Positions 1 through 8,205 of a DNA stretch of 64,000 nt are shown here, one piece after another. A program made the translations under genes and the position numbers. Every line of letters starts with the position of its first letter. The stretch's first letter is position 1. Origin of the DNA: Rhodohalobacter halophilus (GTDB taxonomy: Bacteria > Bacteroidota > Rhodothermia > Balneolales > Balneolaceae). Under the pieces are notes generated by a model. The model was not told the origin of the DNA. It did not search any database and worked only from the letters and a program-made list of their open reading frames with translations. The stretch is taken from NCBI RefSeq assembly GCF_001715195.1, contig NZ_MDWE01000005.1, forward strand, positions 93,312-157,311. Reading direction: 5' to 3'.

Positions 1-2193
1 AAAGGTGTAGGTATATTTTACCAGCATCGTACGGTTTTCAAATCGTGGAAGAGTGGGAGTAATTCGATTCAAATCCCGGTTAGACAGTTCACTGTAAACG
101 ATCCAGAAATCGTGGCCTTCACTAAAATTATATCGGAATCGTGCATTGGTTCCAAACTGTTTTGAACGATGGCTGTATTGAGATAGAACTTGCAGTGAGA
201 GGTGAGTATTTAAAGCCATGATCGAACGAACTCTGAACAGATGAAGATATTCCGACTGATTTCTGTTAGGAAATTGAAGAAAGTTCAGTTCAGCATCAGC
301 ACTGATTTCAAAATGTTTGGACGGATTCCAGGCCGGAGAAAACGTTAAGGAATACTGATCGCCATCATAAAAAGTTCCGGCCCGGCCGGCAATGGACGTA
401 CGAACCTGTTTTGAACTGGGCATTTCGTATTCAGCTTCAAATCCCCAAAAGGTATAGCTTCCAGCATCAACAAATGAACTCTCACCGAAGTTGAGAGGAA
501 ACAGAAGATCTTCGTACCAAACAGTTGCGATAAAAGATAGTTCAGTGTCGTTCTTAAGCTCTATTTCCCACGGCTGTTCTATCTGAAAGGATTCTACCGA
601 TCGATCCTCATTTCTTAAAATCAATAAACTCTTGAGGGACGGGTTGATAATCCGAACCGGAGATTCCGGTGAACTGAAGTGTCCGTAGGCCAATTCGAGT
701 TCAAATTGAGAATAGTTGTAACGCGGATTAAAACCAACTTCCGGGAGATAATGCTCGCCCGATCGAAGAGCCGAAAAATCGTAATAAAAACCACTCGATG
801 TTCTTTTCAGCAGATTGAAGCGTAACAGTGACTGTTCTAAGGCATTGGAGGGAGTGCGGTCGTCAAATGTTGTGGCAGTTTTTACATCCAGAAAGTGATT
901 CCCTTTGTAGTTAAGCAGCAGATCGAATCCGGCGCCAACGTTGTAACTGCCGTCACCGCCAATACGATTTGTAATCATACCGCCGGCATGTGAGTTTTGA
1001 TTGATCACATTTCGTTTTGCGCGATATACTCCAAAATTTTCAGACGGCAGGGTATGTGAGTTCACTCTGTCAGTTTGTAAATTCAGAATCCCAATATCCC
1101 AGCCTCCCGTACGCCCTGCAAGGCGAGCACCGCCAAGTATACGAACCTGCTGCCCCTGTTCAAGACCAATTCTCCTGCTGTAAAAAAGAGCGTTGTTTCC
1201 ACCCAGGTTAAAATCAAAAATATCCGACCGTTCCTGGAAAAACTGTCTTTTTTCCGGAAAGAAAAGTGGGGTTCGGGATAGATTAACCTGAGCTTCATCA
1301 GCTTCTACCTGGGCAAAATCTGTGTTGAGCGTGATATCCAGGTTCATATTTCCACTGATGGGATATTTAATATCCAAACCGGCTTCAGTTACATAATCTG
1401 TTTCAGTTTCAAATGCATTTCCATTTTCATTCAACAGGTTGATTTGATCAAACCCGCCAAGCAGATAGGGGGTGACATAAACCGGTTTCCGGTACTCGAT
1501 TCCCGTAAATTTAACTTTTTGAGCCTGAGTAGGTTTGGTGAATCCACGAGACCATTCCGGAGCGATATCGGGAAATATATGCCGTTCAGCTCGGCGGGCA
1601 TCCCACCGGTAGGTAATCAGCCCCATTATTACTTCTTCATTCACCTCCGTGAAACCAAGGCTTGAGAAGGGGATACGCATCTCTGCAAACCACCCTTCAT
1701 CGGTTATTTGAGCAGCGGCATCCCAATAGGTGTTCCAGTCCCGATTGAATGAATTACTCCCTTCTGAATCGTTGGATATCTGCTGATCGACTCGAACACC
1801 GGTTGGAGTGACAAAGAACCATTTTGCATTCTCATTATCATTAAAGGAATCCAAAATGATCGCAAATGTCTCATCTCCGCTATAACGATCCCGGTAGAGA
1901 GTGTTGGCAACAATATGTTCCGGTTCAGAGTCATACAATTCACCGGCCACGTAAAGGTATTCATCATCATAAGCTACTTTGATGATGGTTTCATTCGACA
2001 TATCCCCGCCATAAACCGGTTGATAAACAGTCATTGGAAATGGTTCTATCTGCTGCCAGGCGGGTTCATCGGGAATTCCATCAAGTGTGATGGGTGAGGA
2101 GATTCTTTGTATGGAAATAGGAGTCTGTTTCTGCTCCTCCTGAACCGGGCTTTGAAACAGCAGACCTATGGTTATGGCAAGTAGTGTGTTCAT
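1..2193 (-). CDS. DUF5916 / CBM9-like outer-membrane protein (3' end outside window)
   Basis: Reads leftward and runs off the window with 731 codons visible. The last visible residues (LVKYTYTF) look like the final strand of an outer-membrane barrel, so probably only a few codons are missing. A short hydrophobic leader (about residues 1-18) is followed by a carbohydrate-binding family 9-like domain (about 25-225, with TLDGIPDEPAW and AYDDEYLYVAGE) and then some 500 residues of alternating aromatic and polar strands. This is the layout of DUF5916 proteins common in Bacteroidota and relatives; an outer-membrane location is predicted and the ligand is unknown. The ATG lies 5 bp after the stop of the SLC13 gene, so the two are probably cotranscribed. 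The family call is from recognition, not a search. Confidence 0.82.
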   Translation of the reverse strand, partial: MNTLLAITIGLLFQSPVQEEQKQTPISIQRISSPITLDGIPDEPAWQQIEPFPMTVYQPVYGGDMSNETIIKVAYDDEYLYVAGELYDSEPEHIVANTLYRDRYSGDETFAIILDSFNDNENAKWFFVTPTGVRVDQQISNDSEGSNSFNRDWNTYWDAAAQITDEGWFAEMRIPFSSLGFTEVNEEVIMGLITYRWDARRAERHIFPDIAPEWSRGFTKPTQAQKVKFTGIEYRKPVYVTPYLLGGFDQINLLNENGNAFETETDYVTEAGLDIKYPISGNMNLDITLNTDFAQVEADEAQVNLSRTPLFFPEKRQFFQERSDIFDFNLGGNNALFYSRRIGLEQGQQVRILGGARLAGRTGGWDIGILNLQTDRVNSHTLPSENFGVYRAKRNVINQNSHAGGMITNRIGGDGSYNVGAGFDLLLNYKGNHFLDVKTATTFDDRTPSNALEQSLLRFNLLKRTSSGFYYDFSALRSGEHYLPEVGFNPRYNYSQFELELAYGHFSSPESPVRIINPSLKSLLILRNEDRSVESFQIEQPWEIELKNDTELSFIATVWYEDLLFPLNFGESSFVDAGSYTFWGFEAEYEMPSSKQVRTSIAGRAGTFYDGDQYSLTFSPAWNPSKHFEISADAELNFLQFPNRNQSEYLHLFRVRSIMALNTHLSLQVLSQYSHRSKQFGTNARFRYNFSEGHDFWIVYSELSNRDLNRITPTLPRFENRTMLVKYTYTF

Positions 2194-2198
2194 GAAAT

Positions 2199-3677
2199 TC
2201 AGTTTGCCCAATTTGGAATTGTACCGATCTCAACCCCAAATACATACGCGAAGAGCGTATAACTGGCGATACTCAAAATTACCGAAACAATAATATTAAG
2301 CCAGATTCCGGCTTTAGCCATTTGAGGGATGGATACCTTGCCGCTTCCGTAAATGATAGCGTTGGGGGGTGTGGCAACCGGAAGCATAAATGCACAGCTT
2401 GCTGCAATGGCCGCCGGAATAACAAATAGAAATGGGTTTTGCCCGATTCCTATTGCTGATGATGCTAAAATTGGCAGAAAAGCCGCGGCTGTGGCCGTAT
2501 TACTGGTGATTTCTGTGAGAAATACCACAATCATGATCATCACAAATAGCAGGAGAATAATGGGCAAGGCATCGAGACCGCTCACTCCTTGCCCGATCCA
2601 GGCAGCGAGTCCGGTTGAACTGATAGCTGATGCCAGGCTCAGGCCGCCCCCGAAGAGAATTAAAATTCCCCAGGGCATATCACGTAAATTGTTCCATTGC
2701 AAAAGGTTTCCACCAGAACTTTTTCCGCTCGGAATTATAAATAGGGCGACTCCAGCCGTAATTGCAATTCCTGCGTCGGAGAGCCCGGGAATTATCTCAG
2801 AGATTAACGGGCGGAATATCCAGAGCAGGGCTGTTGTTGTAAAGATAATTGCAACCCGAAATTCCGGTGTGGAGATGGATCCCAGTGCGTTTAATTGATT
2901 CGAAATGATTGTTTTACCGCCGGGTATCTCTTTCATCTTTATTGGAAAGATGAACTTGCTAAGCAAAATGTACATGATGGGCAGCATCAGCAGAACGAGC
3001 GGAACGCCAACCATCATCCAGCGGGCAAAACTGATTTCAATTCCATAACTCTCCAGCATAAACGCCGCAAGCAGGGCGTTGGGTGGAGTTCCGATTAGGG
3101 TGCCTATTCCGCCGATATTACAAGCGTATGCAATAGCCAGTAAAAGAACGATTTCGAAATTAGTGACGGTGGTTTTGCCGTCCGGCCCCTTGTTCTCTAC
3201 AAACTGAAGTACTGAAACCGCAATAGGGAGCATCATCAGTGCGGTTGCCGTATTACTCACCCACATGCTTAAAAATGCAGAAGCGATAATAAAACCAATA
3301 ATAATGGATGAGGGCTTGACCCCCACAAAACTGACAATGTTGAGGGCTATTCTCTTGTGAAGGTTCCAGGTTTGCATGGCGATGGCTATAATAAACCCGC
3401 CCATGAAAAGGAATATTAATGGATTGGCGTAAGGCGTGGTTGCCTCGGCAATGGGTGAAATTTCTAATATGGGAAACAGAACAATGGGCATCAGCGCGGT
3501 TGCAGCAATGGGGATCGCTTCTGTGATCCACCATGTGGCCATTAAAATTGCAACGGCTGCGGTCCGCCAGGCTGCTTGATCGAGCCCATCAGGTGCAGGC
3601 AGAAAGAATATTATTAGGAATAGTACGAACCCGAGGTATAAACCAAATCGAGATGAATCGATAGATCGTTTAAACAT
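2199..3677 (-). CDS. SLC13/DASS family sodium-coupled anion transporter
   Basis: An inner-membrane protein of 492 residues with about a dozen hydrophobic segments. The two inverted repeats each carry the DASS substrate and sodium signature: SNTATALMMLP near residue 141 and SNTATAAAFLP near residue 392. The N-terminal part has WWITEAIPIAATALMP, a family hallmark. Members import di- and tricarboxylates or sulfate with sodium; the exact substrate cannot be read from the sequence, although the SNT motifs fit the carboxylate/sulfate group. The length is normal for the family. It stands upstream of, and nearly touches, the DUF5916 outer-membrane gene, which may suggest uptake of one ligand across both membranes (inference). 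Confidence 0.92.
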   Translation of the reverse strand: MFKRSIDSSRFGLYLGFVLFLIIFFLPAPDGLDQAAWRTAAVAILMATWWITEAIPIAATALMPIVLFPILEISPIAEATTPYANPLIFLFMGGFIIAIAMQTWNLHKRIALNIVSFVGVKPSSIIIGFIIASAFLSMWVSNTATALMMLPIAVSVLQFVENKGPDGKTTVTNFEIVLLLAIAYACNIGGIGTLIGTPPNALLAAFMLESYGIEISFARWMMVGVPLVLLMLPIMYILLSKFIFPIKMKEIPGGKTIISNQLNALGSISTPEFRVAIIFTTTALLWIFRPLISEIIPGLSDAGIAITAGVALFIIPSGKSSGGNLLQWNNLRDMPWGILILFGGGLSLASAISSTGLAAWIGQGVSGLDALPIILLLFVMIMIVVFLTEITSNTATAAAFLPILASSAIGIGQNPFLFVIPAAIAASCAFMLPVATPPNAIIYGSGKVSIPQMAKAGIWLNIIVSVILSIASYTLFAYVFGVEIGTIPNWAN

Positions 3678-3756
3678 AGCTCCAATGATGTTAAAAAGTG
3701 CACTGATTTATAGACCGCTGCCAACTGCCGAACCCCTAAAAAAATACGGATGCAGA

Positions 3757-4977
3757 TCAGAAACTGGTGGAATCGAATAGAGCCTGCATCATTTTTTTAT
3801 AAGACGGAGTCAGTTTTACATTACGCCGATCCATCATTTTCTCCATTGCATCAATGGCTTTCTCGAAGTGATAGGGAACTATATTCTGTCCGCTAACCCA
3901 ACTGAATGAAGGAATGAACTTTGGTGGGTATCCGTCGGAAAACAGATTGCAGCAGACCCCGCAAAGGGTTCCGGTATTTAACATAGAGTTTATGCCCGTT
4001 TTGCTGTGGTCACCCATAATTGTTCCGATAAACTGCTGCCCGGAGTCGATCTCTTTACCGGACGTCCATTCGGTCACTTTAACGGTTCCGTAGTTATTTT
4101 TCAGGTTCGATGTGTTGGTGTCAGCACCGAGATTTACCCATTGGCCAAACACTGAGTTTCCGGCATATCCGTCGTGGGCTTTATTGGAATAGGAGTGGAA
4201 AATTACGTTTGAAATCTCTCCGCCAACTTTGCAAACCGGTCCGATGGTGGTGTCTTCATAAATTTTTGCTCCCATTTTAACCACAGATTTTTCCCCAATT
4301 GAAGAGGGACCCCGCACCACGGAATTGGCCATGATTTGGGCATTTTTACCAATATAGATCGGGCCTTTCTCTGCAATGAGCATTGCACCGGGTTCAATCA
4401 CGGCATCTTCATCAATGTAAATTTGTTCCGGTTTCACAAAAAGGGTGTTTGGATAGATTTTTTCATCCCCGTAGGCAATTTTCCCTGATCGGCGGATATC
4501 TTCCCGAATCTCGCTGCCATTTATCTGAAACAGTTCCCAGATGTTTTTCAAAATTACGCTCCCTTCTGACGAAATCTGCTGAGTAGTGATCGACTCTTCG
4601 TCAATTCCATTTTTACACCACTCTTTGTGCATCTCGGTTGAAACCAGTGCAGCCACTAATACCGAGCCGGAAGTCAGCCCTTGAGAAATTTCTAATTCAT
4701 CAATTTGTTCTTTTAAATGTACATTCGGTAGGAATCGCGGGTTGATCCAGAGAACGGCATCGTGATCTTTATGAATAGAAGGGGGATCAAACACTCCTCT
4801 CAGGTGCTGCCTGGTTGGGCCACACAGCGGAACACTTTCAGGTATTCCAAGTACGAAAGCCCATTTTTCAGCCAGTGTATAAATACCCACTCTCAGGTCG
4901 TAAACGGGGCGGGTAAGAGTCAGAGGATGAAAATTCTCGAGGCAGTGATCTTCAAAAAAGGAGTATTGTAATTTCAT
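3757..4977 (-). CDS. GlmU-like sugar nucleotidyltransferase/acetyltransferase
   Basis: A protein of 406 residues. The N-terminal third (FFEDHCLENFHPLTLTRPVYDLRVG) is the start seen in the Bacteroidota-type GlmU family and lacks the usual nucleotidyltransferase LxxGxGTRM loop. From about residue 185 it has left-handed beta-helix hexapeptide repeats (VIEPGAMLIAEKGPIYIG, IGEKSVVKMGAKIYEDTTIG), as in the GlmU acetyltransferase domain. It is divergently placed 190 bp from glmS, which makes glucosamine-6-phosphate, fitting a role in UDP-GlcNAc synthesis for peptidoglycan and LPS. Whether it catalyses both the acetyl and uridyl transfers of canonical GlmU is inference from the family (alternative bacterial GlmU). 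Confidence 0.85.
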   Translation of the reverse strand: MKLQYSFFEDHCLENFHPLTLTRPVYDLRVGIYTLAEKWAFVLGIPESVPLCGPTRQHLRGVFDPPSIHKDHDAVLWINPRFLPNVHLKEQIDELEISQGLTSGSVLVAALVSTEMHKEWCKNGIDEESITTQQISSEGSVILKNIWELFQINGSEIREDIRRSGKIAYGDEKIYPNTLFVKPEQIYIDEDAVIEPGAMLIAEKGPIYIGKNAQIMANSVVRGPSSIGEKSVVKMGAKIYEDTTIGPVCKVGGEISNVIFHSYSNKAHDGYAGNSVFGQWVNLGADTNTSNLKNNYGTVKVTEWTSGKEIDSGQQFIGTIMGDHSKTGINSMLNTGTLCGVCCNLFSDGYPPKFIPSFSWVSGQNIVPYHFEKAIDAMEKMMDRRNVKLTPSYKKMMQALFDSTSF

Positions 4978-5167
4978 TATATTATTATTTCCTTTTCAGG
5001 GGATTAATTTTAGTCAGATCAATTCGTTTGACGTTTTAAATAACGCAAAAAAATCTGACAATCGTTATGAAGATTGCACACCGTTTTTGAACAGGTGGGC
5101 GCAAAAGTATTAGAAAAAGAGTGAACCCGGTAAATAAAGATGCCGGAAAATTAAATAAAGGTATTTT

Positions 5168-7009
5168 ATGTGCGGAATTGTAGGTTATGTAGGTGACAGA
5201 GACGCTTCTCAGGTACTCATCAAAGGTTTGAAAAGGTTGGAGTATCGCGGATATGATTCAGCCGGCGTTGCCATTATGAACGGTGAGCTGAATATTCAAA
5301 AAGGGAAAGGGAAAGTTGCCAACTTAGATAAAAAAGTTGAAGCAAATGGGTTGGCAGGAAACATTGGGATTGGCCACACACGCTGGGCAACTCATGGAGA
5401 ACCAAATGATATCAATTCACATCCTCATCTGAGTGAATCGGGGAATATTGCGGTTGTACACAATGGGATTATTGAAAACTACACCTCTCTGAAAAAAAAG
5501 CTGACGGAAAAAGGGCGGACGTTTAAAAGTCAGACCGATACAGAGATTGTCGCTCAGCTACTGGAGGAGATTTACTCTTCATCAGATGAAATTACGTTTG
5601 AACAGGCAATTCAGTTAACTCTGAAGCAGATCGTTGGTACATATGGGCTGGCCATTGTAAATATGGAGACACCCGAAAAAATTTACATTGCCCGAAAAGG
5701 TTCACCCTTGCTGCTTGGAATCGGTGAGAATGAGATGTTTATCGCTTCAGATGCGTCACCTATTGTTGAGTACACCAACAAGGTTGTCTACCTGGATGAC
5801 GGAGAAATGGCGGTTGTGACTCGAGATGGATATGAGGTAAAAACAATTGAAGATGTAGCTCTGACCAAAGAGGTACATGAACTTGCCATCAGCCTGGAGG
5901 AGATCGAAAAGGCCGGTTATCCGCACTTTATGCTAAAAGAGATTTTTGAACAGCCCCGTTCGCTGGCAGACTGTATGCGCGGGCGGATTGATCCGGAAAA
6001 GGGAACCGTGCAGCTTGGCGGAATTGCCGATGTGATGGATGATCTTGCAAACGCGAATCGAATTGTCATTGCAGCATGCGGAACCAGCTGGCACTCCGGG
6101 CTGGTGGGTGAGTATCTTTTCGAGTATCTGGCCAAAACACCGGTTGAGGTAGAGTACGCATCTGAATTTCGCTATCGTGATCCATTAATCGGAGAAGGCG
6201 ATGTGATGTTGGTGATCTCTCAAAGTGGTGAAACGGCAGATACTCTCGCGGCCCTTCGTGAAGCGAAGGAGCGAGGTGCGATGGTTCTGGGTATCTGCAA
6301 TGTTGTGGGATCTACGATCTCCCGCGAAACCGATGCGGGGGTATTTACCCATGCCGGACCGGAAATTGGGGTAGCTTCCACAAAAGCATTTACTGCACAG
6401 GTTGTGGTATTAACGATGATGGCGCTGGCTCTCGGTATTAAAAAAGGGCACATAAGTAATGAAAAGGCGAAAAAATATATCAAGGAGCTGAATACGATTC
6501 CGGAAAAAGTAGATCAGATTTTAAAGGAGTGCGATGATGTAACCAAAGAGATGGCGAAGATGTTTACTTATGCACCGAATTTCCTTTACCTGGGCCGAAG
6601 CTACAATTTCCCTGTTGCGCTTGAGGGTGCTTTGAAGCTGAAGGAGATCTCTTATATCCACGCAGAAGGGTATCCTGCTGCAGAAATGAAACATGGGCCA
6701 ATCGCTCTGATCGATGAAATGATGCCGGTGGTTGTAATTGCCGCAACAGATCACACAAATGACAAGATGATATCCAACATAGAAGAGGTGAAAGCACGAA
6801 AGGGACGTATCATCTCCATCATGAATAAGGGGAACAGCGATGTAAAAGATCTATCTGAGTATTCGATCTCTATACCATCTACCTATGATGTGTTTTCACC
6901 TCTGCTAACCGTTATTCCGCTGCAGCTGCTCTCGTACTACATAGCTGTAAATCGTGGGTGTAATGTAGACCAGCCGCGGAACCTAGCTAAGAGTGTTACT
7001 GTTGAGTAG
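5168..7009 (+). CDS. glmS: Glutamine--fructose-6-phosphate aminotransferase (isomerizing)
   Basis: Makes glucosamine-6-phosphate from fructose-6-phosphate and glutamine, the first committed step of amino-sugar synthesis, in the cytoplasm. The ATG is followed directly by Cys2 (MCGIVGYVG), the N-terminal nucleophile of class II glutamine amidotransferases, which fixes the start. The amidotransferase domain spans about residues 2-215 (GHTRWATHG, HNGIIENY), then two SIS sugar-isomerase domains (CGTSWHSG near 301; LGRSYNFPVALEGALKLKE near 475). It ends with the typical DQPRNLAKSVTVE. The length of 613 is normal. It is transcribed away from the GlmU-like gene, with which it shares a 190-bp control region. 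No glmS ribozyme was recognised upstream. Confidence 0.98.
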   Translation: MCGIVGYVGDRDASQVLIKGLKRLEYRGYDSAGVAIMNGELNIQKGKGKVANLDKKVEANGLAGNIGIGHTRWATHGEPNDINSHPHLSESGNIAVVHNGIIENYTSLKKKLTEKGRTFKSQTDTEIVAQLLEEIYSSSDEITFEQAIQLTLKQIVGTYGLAIVNMETPEKIYIARKGSPLLLGIGENEMFIASDASPIVEYTNKVVYLDDGEMAVVTRDGYEVKTIEDVALTKEVHELAISLEEIEKAGYPHFMLKEIFEQPRSLADCMRGRIDPEKGTVQLGGIADVMDDLANANRIVIAACGTSWHSGLVGEYLFEYLAKTPVEVEYASEFRYRDPLIGEGDVMLVISQSGETADTLAALREAKERGAMVLGICNVVGSTISRETDAGVFTHAGPEIGVASTKAFTAQVVVLTMMALALGIKKGHISNEKAKKYIKELNTIPEKVDQILKECDDVTKEMAKMFTYAPNFLYLGRSYNFPVALEGALKLKEISYIHAEGYPAAEMKHGPIALIDEMMPVVVIAATDHTNDKMISNIEEVKARKGRIISIMNKGNSDVKDLSEYSISIPSTYDVFSPLLTVIPLQLLSYYIAVNRGCNVDQPRNLAKSVTVE

Positions 7010-7044
7010 AGTACTCTCAGCTATTTTATTTCGTTTACAAGTGT

Positions 7045-7608
7045 ATGAAGTTATCAGTCAAAAATATGGTTTGTCCCCGATGCGTGGAATCTGTTTCGGG
7101 AATTCTTGCCGGGATGAACATATCCAATGCCGAAGTAGAGCTTGGCTCGGTACATGTTGACAGAAAGTTGACCGATCAAGAGATGTTAACTCTTAGTCAA
7201 CGTCTTCAGGATAAAGGCTTTGAACTGATCTTTGACCGGGAGACGGAACTTGTGAACGAAGTAAAATCGGCTCTGATTAAATATGTTGATCATCTGGAAA
7301 AGGAACAGAACCCGGAAAAATTGTCGGTATTTGTCTCCCGGTTAACAAACTACAACTACTCTTATCTGAGTAAGATATATTCAGAACAGACCGGTGAAAC
7401 TGTAGAGACACATCTCATTAAAATGAAAATAGAGAGAGTGAAAGAGTTGCTCGGTTTCGAAAAATGGACACTGAGTGAAATAGCTTGGAGGCTCAAATAC
7501 AGCAGCGTACAGTATCTATCCAATCAGTTCAAAAAAGTGACCGGGTTGACCGTGACACAATACAGGAAGTCTGATCAAAAAGCCCGTCAGCCTTTGGATC
7601 AGATTTAA
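7045..7608 (+). CDS. AraC-type regulator with N-terminal metal-binding-like region
   Basis: A protein of 187 residues. Residues 1-65 resemble a shortened heavy-metal-associated fold with a Cys-x-x-Cys (NMVCPRCVESV, about residues 7-17). The C-terminal part (about 85-180) is an AraC/XylS double helix-turn-helix (TLSEIAWRLKYSSVQYLSNQFKKVTGLTVTQYR). It begins 35 bp after glmS and lies 82 bp before the copper-pump genes, so a copper-responsive activator of that pump is the natural reading (inference from fusion and context). This regulator type is known beside copper ATPases in Bacteroidota. The ATG opens immediately on the CxxC domain; no better start is seen upstream. Confidence 0.85.
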   Translation: MKLSVKNMVCPRCVESVSGILAGMNISNAEVELGSVHVDRKLTDQEMLTLSQRLQDKGFELIFDRETELVNEVKSALIKYVDHLEKEQNPEKLSVFVSRLTNYNYSYLSKIYSEQTGETVETHLIKMKIERVKELLGFEKWTLSEIAWRLKYSSVQYLSNQFKKVTGLTVTQYRKSDQKARQPLDQI

Positions 7609-7690
7609 TCCAAAAATTTTACACAACCTGCTCTTTCCGATATAACGATTCCAGTTCAGTGAGTTTGTAAGTTCATTACAGAAAGAAAAT

Positions 7691-8155
7691 GTGAAAACTG
7701 AATTGCAGAAAATGAAGAAACGTGTTCAAATAAACGGAATGCATTGTGCAGGTTGCGTCAATGCTGTTGAGAAAGTATTGAGTCGCCTGGATAACGTGAA
7801 GGATGTAAACGTTCAGCTTACCACAGAGAGTGCAGAAATTGAAGTGGAAGGGGATGACTTTCCTTATGAGAAAGTTCGGGAAGCAATTGAAAATGCCGGG
7901 TATGAAGTTGAAGAAGAGAAAACTGAATCGGTCTCACTTCAGATAGGAGGGATGCACTGTGCCGGATGCTCTTCAGCCGTTGAAAAAGCACTGAATAAAA
8001 GAGAGGGGATTATTCAGGCAAATGTGAATCTTACAGCAGAAAAGGCTTTTGTTGAGTACGATTCTTCAATCATTTCAATAGATGAGATCCGAGAGAGTAT
8101 TGAGAGTGCCGGTTACGAAGTGATCGATCAGCAAAAAAAAAAGCAAATAAGTTAG
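7691..8155 (+). CDS. copA: Double HMA-domain copper-binding protein (N-terminal part of CopA)
   Basis: A protein of 154 residues with two heavy-metal-associated domains in tandem (about 8-75 and 80-147), each with the metal motif GMHCAGC. As written it starts at GTG 7691; ATG at 7712 in the same frame ([15 protein letters not shown]) is an equally good start. The frame ends at TAG 8153-8155, just after ten consecutive A (8133-8142). Shifting back one base on that run joins this frame without a stop to the P-type ATPase downstream, giving a CopA of normal size with two HMA domains. The short product would resemble a soluble CopZ-like copper chaperone. Programmed slippage, a natural mutation and a sequencing error cannot be told apart from the sequence alone. 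Confidence 0.88.
   Translation: MKTELQKMKKRVQINGMHCAGCVNAVEKVLSRLDNVKDVNVQLTTESAEIEVEGDDFPYEKVREAIENAGYEVEEEKTESVSLQIGGMHCAGCSSAVEKALNKREGIIQANVNLTAEKAFVEYDSSIISIDEIRESIESAGYEVIDQQKKKQIS
8137..8143 (+). promoter_or_regulatory. Candidate -1 frameshift heptamer A AAA AAG in copA
   Basis: In the HMA reading frame the codons here are AAA AAA AAG, giving the slippery heptamer A AAA AAG in the phase used by E. coli dnaX. It is the end of a ten-A run (8133-8142), which is also prone to polymerase slippage. The -1 frame has a stop at 8101-8103 and is open from there through the whole ATPase; the zero frame stops 10 bases downstream, at 8153. An AGGAG lies at 8164-8168, downstream of the site. I did not find a convincing downstream stem-loop. 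Confidence 0.6.
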
Positions 8156-8205
8156 ATCAAAAAAAGGAGAGAGAAGAGAAAAAGCTCTCGGCTGCTAAGA
8201 AAAAG

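Noticed and set aside
2353..2898. 181-codon plus-strand open frame inside the SLC13 gene
   Set aside because: Antisense shadow of a gene with clear transporter motifs; its translation has low-complexity, motif-free sequence.
7011..7020. AGAGTACTCT palindrome after glmS
   Set aside because: Only 10 bp with no loop or U-run; likely chance.
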